A DNA stretch of 49,560 bases from assembly GCA_014377665.1 (NCBI GenBank), contig JACMPF010000139.1:1-49560 (forward strand), given 5' to 3'. The translations under genes and the position numbers were made by a program. Within the stretch, counting starts at the first letter, position 1; each line of letters begins with the position of its first letter. The notes beneath the pieces are model-generated. The model had not been told where the DNA came from. It worked only from the letters and a program-made list of their open reading frames with translations, and ran no database searches. Shown in pieces: positions 1 to 6,609 of the stretch. This DNA is from Pedobacter sp. (GTDB taxonomy: Bacteria > Bacteroidota > Bacteroidia > Sphingobacteriales > Sphingobacteriaceae).

Positions 1-30
1 AAAACTCCCGCCAATAACGGGAGTTTTTTT
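1..30. terminator. Bidirectional intrinsic terminator
   Basis: A perfect 10-bp inverted repeat (AAAACTCCCG / CGGGAGTTTT) encloses a 7-base loop and is followed by a T-run on the plus strand. The A-run at its left edge gives a T-run on the minus strand, so it can end both the minus-strand gene at 36-485 and a plus-strand gene left of the window. Confidence 0.85.
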
Positions 31-35
31 ATGGG

Positions 36-485
36 TTAAAATTCGTTACCACAATTAAAGCAATGGTGTGTCTTCTTCGCATTAAATGGATAAATCATTA
101 GTAATATAGAAAAAAGCATAGTGAGTATACTGAAACGATTTTTAGTAGCCTGAACATATCCTACGTGATCAGAGCCGCATTTCGGACAAATTTCGTCTGA
201 CTTCATTTCTTCTGAAATCCTCTCGGAATGGTTATCAAACCCAGCCACCTCATCTGCCAGAGTCACTTGGACGTGCTGGTCATCTAATACCTTCCTTGCC
301 GCCATTACATCATATTCAAACAAATGTAGTTTCACTCCACCAATTGCCTGGTTGTACAAGGGATTAATGGTAGTTGTATTTTCATCTGAAAGGAAACACT
401 GAATTCCACTATCCACCAGCCGCTCCTTGACAATATTCGCCTCTATAGGGTTATAGTAAGTCTCAAAAACAACAATTTTATCCAT
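36..485 (-). CDS. DUF2007 domain protein with C-terminal zinc ribbon
   Basis: This 149-residue protein has an N-terminal DUF2007-type domain (about residues 1-70). It opens with the typical pattern of an 'F..YYNPIEANIVKERL' helix and the 'GGVKLHLFEYDVMAA' strand-helix. Near residue 100 a CPKC pair and, at the C-terminus, a CFNC pair form a likely four-cysteine zinc ribbon, with a hydrophobic stretch between them that may touch the membrane. DUF2007 is often called a putative signal-transducing domain, but no biochemical role is established, so I infer none. The ATG at 485 is clear. It lies 49 bases downstream of the GH1 gene on the same strand, and a strong terminator follows it. Confidence 0.85.
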   Translation of the reverse strand: MDKIVVFETYYNPIEANIVKERLVDSGIQCFLSDENTTTINPLYNQAIGGVKLHLFEYDVMAARKVLDDQHVQVTLADEVAGFDNHSERISEEMKSDEICPKCGSDHVGYVQATKNRFSILTMLFSILLMIYPFNAKKTHHCFNCGNEF

Positions 486-534
486 AAGTATTTTACTGAT
501 ATTCTGAAATATAATAAAAATGGCAGAAAATACG

Positions 535-1848
535 CTATTGCGAAAGAAAGTCCCTGAACCAATATCCGGAATCCTTAATAGTCCGTTCCTGAGTTTTAAA
601 GTCGGTATAAATTAATCCAAACCGCTTATCGAAACCTTCAGCCCACTCGAAGTTATCCATTAATGTCCAGGCCATGTATCCGGTAATTTTTATGCCTTCG
701 TTCTTGACTTTGAGTAAGGCAGTTAGATAGGCCTCAAAGTAGGCAATACGCTCCTGATCGTGAATCCTGCCCTTAGGGGCAACTATATCCTTATAGGCCG
801 CACCATTCTCTGTAATCATCAATTGCTTGATCTTTGGATAGGCGGCAAATTGCTTGATGATATTGTAGAAACTATCTGCGTTAACCTCCCAGCCCATTGC
901 CGTGAATGACTTCTTACGTGATTTAGCTTTTACTTCCCAAGCTTGAAGTACGGGGACAAAAGGACTATATCTAATTGTTAAAGGAAAATAATTCTGCAAT
1001 CCGATATAGTCGAAATCGAAAGTTAAACGTTCTGTATGCCGCCAGGTTGAATGCTTGATAGCAAACTTCTCTAGAAGCTCCCAATCGGCTGTTGGGTATC
1101 CCATCCCTAATACTGGTTCAATAAAGAGCCTGTTTACAAGGCTGTCCATACGTTTTGCGGCGAGGTGATCAGCATCACTCTCCGTAAAAGGAATTATCTC
1201 AGAGCATGAAAACGTTGTACCAATGTTGGCATTGCGCACTTCCGAACGTAAAATTTTACCACCATCTGCTTGTGCAATTGCCGCATGGTGGACAGCAGAA
1301 AAGAAGTTGGTTAAACCCGTCTGACCAGGTGCATGAATGCCAAGCATATAACCTAGGGATGTAAAGCCAAAAGGCTCATTTATCACGATCCAATTCTTTA
1401 CTTTGTCACCATATTCTTGGCCACATAATTCTACAAAACTATTGAAAGCGCCATTTACACTAAAAGATGCCCAGCCACCTTCTTGCTCGAGGGCTTCTGG
1501 TAAATCCCAATGATAAAGCGTAATGTATGGCGTAATACCTAATCTTAAGCACTCATCAATTACTTCGTGATAAAACTTAATCCCTTCCTGATTGATTAGG
1601 CCGGAACCAAACGGCAACAGCCTTGGCCAGGAAATAGAAAAACGGAAAACTTTAAAGTTCAATAGTTTGACAAAAGCAAGATCATCACGAAAACGATGGT
1701 AGAAGTCGCAAGCTTTCCCTGGCTTCTTAGAAAAAGTGTCCCAGATAGAGGGGCCTTTGCCATATTTATCAGGAGCACCTTCAATTTGAGCAGCGGCAAC
1801 CGCTATACCCCATAAAAAATCATCACCAAAATCTGAAGCTTTAATCAT
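535..1848 (-). CDS. GH1 family beta-glucosidase
   Basis: A complete GH1 (beta/alpha)8-barrel of 437 residues, a normal length for the family. The acid/base glutamate is in the INEP motif (E158) and the nucleophile in the ITENG motif (E347). The QIEG substrate-binding start (Q21) and the HWD triad (residues 113-115) are present. There is no signal peptide, so it should act in the cytoplasm on imported beta-linked disaccharides or aryl-glycosides, releasing glucose or a related sugar. The exact sugar cannot be read from sequence. The ATG at 1848 starts directly at the first conserved strand (FLWGIA). It is preceded by an 80-base gap holding no clear promoter and may be co-transcribed with the MutS-like gene upstream. 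Confidence 0.93.
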   Translation of the reverse strand: MIKASDFGDDFLWGIAVAAAQIEGAPDKYGKGPSIWDTFSKKPGKACDFYHRFRDDLAFVKLLNFKVFRFSISWPRLLPFGSGLINQEGIKFYHEVIDECLRLGITPYITLYHWDLPEALEQEGGWASFSVNGAFNSFVELCGQEYGDKVKNWIVINEPFGFTSLGYMLGIHAPGQTGLTNFFSAVHHAAIAQADGGKILRSEVRNANIGTTFSCSEIIPFTESDADHLAAKRMDSLVNRLFIEPVLGMGYPTADWELLEKFAIKHSTWRHTERLTFDFDYIGLQNYFPLTIRYSPFVPVLQAWEVKAKSRKKSFTAMGWEVNADSFYNIIKQFAAYPKIKQLMITENGAAYKDIVAPKGRIHDQERIAYFEAYLTALLKVKNEGIKITGYMAWTLMDNFEWAEGFDKRFGLIYTDFKTQERTIKDSGYWFRDFLSQ

Positions 1849-1928
1849 TCAAAAACCTTTAAGCCGCAATATGAGGTTATCATATTAACATACTGTTAAC
1901 CTTAACTCATTAATTTTGCTAGCGGGAA

Positions 1929-3755
1929 TTAGTTAAGTGCCAACCCTATCTCTTTCAATAACAAGGCAGCATTGAACGTCTTACATGGCCCATGTTTTAA
2001 CTTATAGTCGAAGTTCATTTCCCCCTTAGAAAGCTGGATGTCAAAGTGGTAATTCCTTACTTCATTAGGATGATCACTCTCCATTTCGGAGAGTTGAAGA
2101 TCATGAGTAGCAAACAAAGCAGGTGTACGCTGATTAATTAGCTTTTCTATAAATACCTTTGAGCCAAGATACTTGTCTTTACTGTTCGTTCCTCTAAGCA
2201 TTTCATCAATCAATACAAATGAATATGGATCATTAGCACTAAGGTCTAATATCATTTTTAGCCGGTTCAATTCTGCCTTAAATGTAGATGTTTGATCATT
2301 CAAAGAATCTTTGATCCTCATGTAGGAAACAAGACTAAAAATAGAAAGCGACAATCTTCTTGCACAAACGGGAGCACCTGCAAAGGCAAGTATCATATTG
2401 ATTCCAAGTGTTCGCAAGAAAGTACTTTTGCCTGCCATATTTGAACCTGTTACAATATCCGTAGTAGGTGTACTATTAAGTTGAAAATCATTCAATACAC
2501 GTTGGCATTCAGGAATTAGCGGGTGACCTATCGCTTCGGTTTCGAAATTGAATTCCTGTGTAATCAATGGAAAAATCCAACTCGGCTCGTTATGTGCAAG
2601 TGTGGCAAAAGAAATTAATTCTTCAAAGTGGCTAATTGTTTCCAGCGCAGAGACTAAGCTCAGGGCAGATTTTTTGTGCCATTTATCCAGGCGGATAGCA
2701 CAACGGAAGTCCCATAACAAAAAGCCGCGTAAAAATGGTGCGAGCAAAAAGTTTAAACCAGCATCAAGTGCATCAATAATTTTAGATAGCTTTCTAATTT
2801 CGTCGATCAAAGATAAATTAGTGCCCTCAGTCCCGAACAGCCTATTTATGTAGACACTTTTCCAAGTCACACTTCTAGTCCATGCAACAGTATCTGCCAG
2901 GGAATTACACAGCTCTGCACTTTTACCAAATCCCTTATAAATACCAAAAACACCTTTGCGGTAAACAAATACCAGCGACAAATTAAAAAGGAAATCCAAA
3001 CCAAATATCTGCCATAAAATCCCCCCATAAGCTATGGCAGCGGCTAACAATGCGGCAGCAATGAAAGGTGCAACCTTCGTGTACATCCGGATAAATCTAC
3101 CTTGAATAAAGGTCAACTGTCCAGGCATTTCCTGACTAACTTTGTATTTCAACATTTCCAATTGTTCAGGTTCCTGGTTTTGCAACCCAGCCCTGAAATG
3201 AAATGTCTTATCAATATTCTCTATAAATTCTTTGATGGCTTCTTGTCTTTCAGCTATCTCTGTTGCAGGAGAGGATCGTCCCAAGCGATCCGCGAGAAGC
3301 TTCATCCCTGTTATTGTATTGGACCGGTTAACTAAAGCATAAAGTGACCCTGGTCCATAGATATCAAGATCGGAAGCATATGGATGGAGTTCTGACGTAA
3401 AGTTGTTCCCAGTATCGTAACCTTGCTTACCACTTAGAATAACATTCACTTCGTTTTCGAAAATAAAATGAAGTTTCTTGGCATAGCTAAGTTGTCCCTG
3501 AAGATTTACCTGCTTTTTCACCAGGTATAAAAAGAATATGATTGGAAAAATTAATAACACACCAAGTAACCAATGGAAACCTTCGCTAATGATCAGTGCG
3601 ACAATAAGTATCTCTACAACAAAGGACCCCAATCTAGATAATGACACTTTATTCAGGTTACCCTTAAGCTTTTCAATCTTTATTTCCTGAACTTCAATAT
3701 CCTTATGATATGAAGCTAAAATACTTTCTCTTGTTTTAACCATTATATTTGACAT
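1929..3755 (-). CDS. Membrane-anchored MutS-like ATPase
   Basis: This 608-residue protein carries a MutS-type ABC ATPase at its C-terminus. The Walker A is GSNMAGKST (residues 437-445), a Walker B reads LIDEMLRGTN (515-524), and the switch histidine is in ATHD (549-552). The N-terminal half lacks the mismatch-reading and connector domains of MutS. Instead it has two hydrophobic segments near residues 46-80 and two more near 229-265, so it is predicted to sit in the inner membrane. This architecture is known in Bacteroidota, where it is usually annotated as 'MutS-related ATPase', with no proven function. A role in canonical mismatch repair is unlikely. It diverges from rlmH across an 80-base gap. 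The first ATG (3755) is used; a second is four codons in. Confidence 0.88.
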   Translation of the reverse strand: MSNIMVKTRESILASYHKDIEVQEIKIEKLKGNLNKVSLSRLGSFVVEILIVALIISEGFHWLLGVLLIFPIIFFLYLVKKQVNLQGQLSYAKKLHFIFENEVNVILSGKQGYDTGNNFTSELHPYASDLDIYGPGSLYALVNRSNTITGMKLLADRLGRSSPATEIAERQEAIKEFIENIDKTFHFRAGLQNQEPEQLEMLKYKVSQEMPGQLTFIQGRFIRMYTKVAPFIAAALLAAAIAYGGILWQIFGLDFLFNLSLVFVYRKGVFGIYKGFGKSAELCNSLADTVAWTRSVTWKSVYINRLFGTEGTNLSLIDEIRKLSKIIDALDAGLNFLLAPFLRGFLLWDFRCAIRLDKWHKKSALSLVSALETISHFEELISFATLAHNEPSWIFPLITQEFNFETEAIGHPLIPECQRVLNDFQLNSTPTTDIVTGSNMAGKSTFLRTLGINMILAFAGAPVCARRLSLSIFSLVSYMRIKDSLNDQTSTFKAELNRLKMILDLSANDPYSFVLIDEMLRGTNSKDKYLGSKVFIEKLINQRTPALFATHDLQLSEMESDHPNEVRNYHFDIQLSKGEMNFDYKLKHGPCKTFNAALLLKEIGLALN

Positions 3756-3835
3756 GAAATAATTAAGACATCAGCTTTGCTACCGCACCGTTGATTTGAT
3801 AAAGATAGCGTGATGACCCGTAAAAATTGTAATTG

Positions 3836-4309
3836 ATGAAGATAACTTTACTTGTTGTCGGGAAAACTGAAGATAAATATCTGATAGAGGGGATAGATAA
3901 ATATCTGGGAAGGCTTAAGCATTACATTAACTTTAATATGCTGATCATACCTGACATCAAAAACACTAAAAACCTCACAGAAGCACAACAAAAAGCTAAA
4001 GAAGCAGAACTAATTCTGAAGCAAATAAACAATCCTGACCTTGTGATCCTTATGGATGAACGGGGTAAAAAATACACCTCTGTCCAGTTTTCAGAGTATT
4101 TAAACAAACACATGATTGGAAGTGTTCAGCAGTTGATATTTGTAATTGGTGGCCCCTATGGTTTTGACCAAACAGTTTACGATCGGGCCAACGGTAAAAT
4201 ATCGCTATCAGATATGACGTTCTCTCACCAGATGGTCCGCCTCTTTCTTGCTGAGCAACTCTATCGTGCTTTCAGCATTCTAAAAGGCGAGCCCTATCAC
4301 CATGAATAA
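3836..4309 (+). CDS. rlmH: 23S rRNA (pseudouridine-1915-N3) methyltransferase RlmH
   Basis: RlmH is a SPOUT-fold, SAM-dependent methyltransferase that methylates pseudouridine 1915 in helix 69 of 23S rRNA on the assembled 70S ribosome. The 157-residue length is exact for the family. Visible hallmarks are the N-terminal MKITLLVVGKT, the LDE-like LMDERGK, the SAM-binding knot FVIGGPYGF (about residues 102-110) and the C-terminal LAEQLYRAFSILKGEPYHHE. I chose the ATG at 3836 over a TTG three bases upstream because it gives the standard MKIT start. The gene is first in a short plus-strand pair with the 42-residue peptide at 4357. Confidence 0.96.
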   Translation: MKITLLVVGKTEDKYLIEGIDKYLGRLKHYINFNMLIIPDIKNTKNLTEAQQKAKEAELILKQINNPDLVILMDERGKKYTSVQFSEYLNKHMIGSVQQLIFVIGGPYGFDQTVYDRANGKISLSDMTFSHQMVRLFLAEQLYRAFSILKGEPYHHE

Positions 4310-4356
4310 TTCTATGGAAAACTACCTCATAATTCATCATTAAGTAAAACGAAAAG

Positions 4357-4485
4357 ATGCGTACACCTGCAGATTTTAAAAGAAAATACGAGTTCAAAAG
4401 TAAAAGAAAGGGAGATCGAATGGGCTATATCATAGCCATCGTAATTTCTGCAATCGCACTATTACTCTTTTGGTATTTTGGCTAA
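4357..4485 (+). CDS. Small single-pass membrane protein (42 aa)
   Basis: An ATG at 4357 opens a 42-codon frame. The first half is strongly basic (residues 1-21, with many Lys/Arg), followed by one hydrophobic helix, roughly GYIIAIVISAIALLLFWYF, then stop. The charge pattern predicts an N-in, single-pass inner-membrane peptide. It begins 47 bases after rlmH on the same strand and ends 17 bases before the convergent GH5-like gene, so it probably shares the rlmH transcript. I do not recognise a named family. The basic-then-hydrophobic layout, the rational spacing and the lack of a competing frame argue that it is real, but this rests on sequence form alone. Confidence 0.6.
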   Translation: MRTPADFKRKYEFKSKRKGDRMGYIIAIVISAIALLLFWYFG

Positions 4486-4502
4486 TGAGATAAAACTGTC
4501 AG

Positions 4503-5564
4503 TTACTTCTTCAGGGTTAGTGATTTGATCAGGTCAGTTTCCTCTTTCTTATAGGGGCTCCCATCAGCTCTAAATATCTCATGAAACCAAAGCTTTGGCT
4601 CAGAACCATCTTTTATTGGCTCATCCCAAGCATATTTGGTGTTTGTCTTACCATCAACCAATCCCCAGTTTATCGCAATAATCTTTTGATCCTTCAACAT
4701 CGGTAGTATAGTTTCAAAAGTGCTTCCGTTTCTTCTTGCCATATATTCAGTGCAAATTAGCGGTCTTTTTGAGGCTTTCAATTCATTAATTCGCTTCTGA
4801 TGTATTGGAGCTTTATCATAACTATGATAGGTTATAACATCGCTGTTAGCTATTTGAAAAACATTCAATTCCTTTAAATTGTCATCCCACACACCTGCGG
4901 ATAATGGTTGTAATGGGTTAATCTCCCTGGCCCAACTGAACACCGCCTTGAGTAGAGGCATAGACTTACTTCCATAGCCAGAGTTGCCTGGCTCATTATA
5001 TAGATCCCAGAGAAGAATTCTTTTGTCGTTACCAAAAGTCTTAAGGATATCCTGAACATAAGCTTTTAAATATCCCCACTGATTGGGGTCATCATGAACT
5101 GCCTGAAGCGGGCTTCTTAACCAACCTGAATTGTGAACACCTGGTTTTGGAGCTGGCTGAACGCCTACAGTACCACTAGCGTTCCAACAATCATCAAAGA
5201 AAACCAATAGTGGCTTAATCTTATGTTTCTCTGCTAAGGCTAAAAAAGTATTAATATTCTTCTTGAATCCTGTGGCATCCTGTTTCCAGGCCAGGTCATG
5301 TAAATAAACCCTTAGGGTTTTCAATCCGATTCCTTCTGCCCAACTCAATTCTTTGTCAATAACAGCAGGATCAAACGTAGCTGACTGCCAGAATTCCAGC
5401 TGATTTATTGCATTAGCAGGCGTATAATTTGCGCCTGCCATCCATGGAAGTTTAGCGTACCAGTCGGTGGCTTTTTTTTCTGTCCATTTTACAGTTTGTG
5501 CAGATGCGCTAAAACTGGTAATTAAGATTAGGACGGCAAATAGAAAGCTTTTAGAATTTATCAT
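4503..5564 (-). CDS. Secreted GH5-like (clan GH-A) glycoside hydrolase
   Basis: With the ATG at 5564 the protein is 353 residues and begins with a clean signal peptide ending ASAQ (cleavage near residue 23), so it is periplasmic or secreted. I prefer this ATG to frames extending to 5633, which would bury the signal peptide. It is a TIM barrel with an acid/base glutamate in LYNEPG (E191) and a probable nucleophile in LICTEYMARR (E273), the arrangement of clan GH-A families such as GH5. Relatives are often labelled 1,4-beta-xylanase or cellulase-family hydrolase, but substrate is not decided by these motifs. It is convergent with rlmH and divergent from trhO, so it is a single-gene unit outside any PUL. 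Confidence 0.85.
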   Translation of the reverse strand: MINSKSFLFAVLILITSFSASAQTVKWTEKKATDWYAKLPWMAGANYTPANAINQLEFWQSATFDPAVIDKELSWAEGIGLKTLRVYLHDLAWKQDATGFKKNINTFLALAEKHKIKPLLVFFDDCWNASGTVGVQPAPKPGVHNSGWLRSPLQAVHDDPNQWGYLKAYVQDILKTFGNDKRILLWDLYNEPGNSGYGSKSMPLLKAVFSWAREINPLQPLSAGVWDDNLKELNVFQIANSDVITYHSYDKAPIHQKRINELKASKRPLICTEYMARRNGSTFETILPMLKDQKIIAINWGLVDGKTNTKYAWDEPIKDGSEPKLWFHEIFRADGSPYKKEETDLIKSLTLKK

Positions 5565-5617
5565 ATCAATTTGGTTAATGGAGCCGATGAAGATAATGAT
5601 TTTTAACTGCAATTTCC

Positions 5618-5625
5618 TATCTTTG
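5618..5625 (+). promoter_or_regulatory. Bacteroidota -7 element for trhO
   Basis: TATCTTTG matches the Bacteroidota sigma -7 consensus TAnnTTTG at every fixed base. No convincing TTTG lies at the usual 19-21 base spacing; only an ATG-like match does. Transcription would start about 7 bases downstream, leaving a leader of roughly 30 bases before the trhO ATG at 5665. Confidence 0.55.
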
Positions 5626-5664
5626 CCTTGCATTAAACGCCATTTGCACCGGTATCAATGAATT

Positions 5665-6606
5665 ATGACCTATCAAACTTTACTCTATTACTGCTATAGC
5701 TATATAGCAGACGCAGAACAATTTGCGGCAGATCACCTAGCTTTCTGTAAGTCCTTAAATCTTGTAGGCCGAATTATTGTGGCTGATGAGGGGCTAAATG
5801 GTACGGTTTCCGGTACTAAGGATGCATGTGAAGCTTACATGGCATACATCAAAGCCGATGAACGCTTTAGAAAGACCGACTTTAAAATAGACGACGTTGA
5901 TGCCCCTTCCTTCATCAAAATGCATTGCAGGTACAAATCTGAGATCGTTCATTCCGGCCTCAGAGATCCGAACATCATCGACCCAAATAAACAGACAGGG
6001 AAACACCTAGAGCCTATAGAGTTTCAAAAAATGATAGATCGGGAAGATGTAGTTATCCTGGACGTTCGTTCTAATTATGAGCACAATCTGGGAAGATTTA
6101 AAAATGCTGTTACATTGGACATAGAGAATTTTAGAGAATTTCCTGAAAAGATCAACGAGCTTGCTAAATACAAAGATAAAAAAGTCCTCACCTATTGTAC
6201 AGGTGGTATAAAGTGTGAAAAAGCATCTGCACTATTACTTCACCATGGATTTAGTGATGTTTATCAGTTACACGGGGGCATCATAAAATACGGAAAAGAG
6301 GCAAAAGGAGAAGATTTTGAAGGCAAGTGTTACGTTTTTGATAATCGAATTGCAGTCGACGTGAACAAAGTCAACCCCTCTGTAGTATCTACCTGTTACA
6401 ATTGTGGAAAGATTACACCAAAAATGATCAACTGTGCAAATCCTGAATGCAATGAGCATGTTACCCAGTGTGATGATTGCTGTAATGACCTCGAGGGATG
6501 CTGCTCAATTAGCTGCACAAGCAATCCTAGAAAGCGTCCTTACGATGGAACAGGTTATTATGTGAAGGTTCCGCAGCAAGTAAAAGCACCTGCTACCGGA
6601 TCCTAA
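5665..6606 (+). CDS. trhO: tRNA uridine-34 hydroxylase TrhO (rhodanese family)
   Basis: TrhO uses oxygen to hydroxylate the wobble uridine of certain tRNAs to 5-hydroxyuridine. The 313-residue protein shows the family order: an N-terminal acylphosphatase-like domain (about 1-95), a rhodanese domain (about 115-215) with the active loop YCTGGIKC (C178 catalytic, C184 second), and a cysteine-rich C-terminal tail with repeated C-x2-C pairs that probably binds zinc. It is cytoplasmic and was formerly named YceA. The ATG at 5665 is preceded by a consensus -7 promoter element. The PUL regulator starts only 3 bases after its stop, so the two may share a transcript although their roles are unrelated. 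Confidence 0.94.
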   Translation: MTYQTLLYYCYSYIADAEQFAADHLAFCKSLNLVGRIIVADEGLNGTVSGTKDACEAYMAYIKADERFRKTDFKIDDVDAPSFIKMHCRYKSEIVHSGLRDPNIIDPNKQTGKHLEPIEFQKMIDREDVVILDVRSNYEHNLGRFKNAVTLDIENFREFPEKINELAKYKDKKVLTYCTGGIKCEKASALLLHHGFSDVYQLHGGIIKYGKEAKGEDFEGKCYVFDNRIAVDVNKVNPSVVSTCYNCGKITPKMINCANPECNEHVTQCDDCCNDLEGCCSISCTSNPRKRPYDGTGYYVKVPQQVKAPATGS

Positions 6607-6609
6607 TTC

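Noticed and set aside
1911-1918. TAATTTTG as a promoter
   Set aside because: It matches the -7 consensus on the plus strand, but both flanking genes are on the minus strand, so nothing would be driven.
1929-3755. True mismatch-repair MutS or MutS2
   Set aside because: It lacks the mismatch-binding, connector and Smr domains and has membrane helices; only the ATPase is shared.
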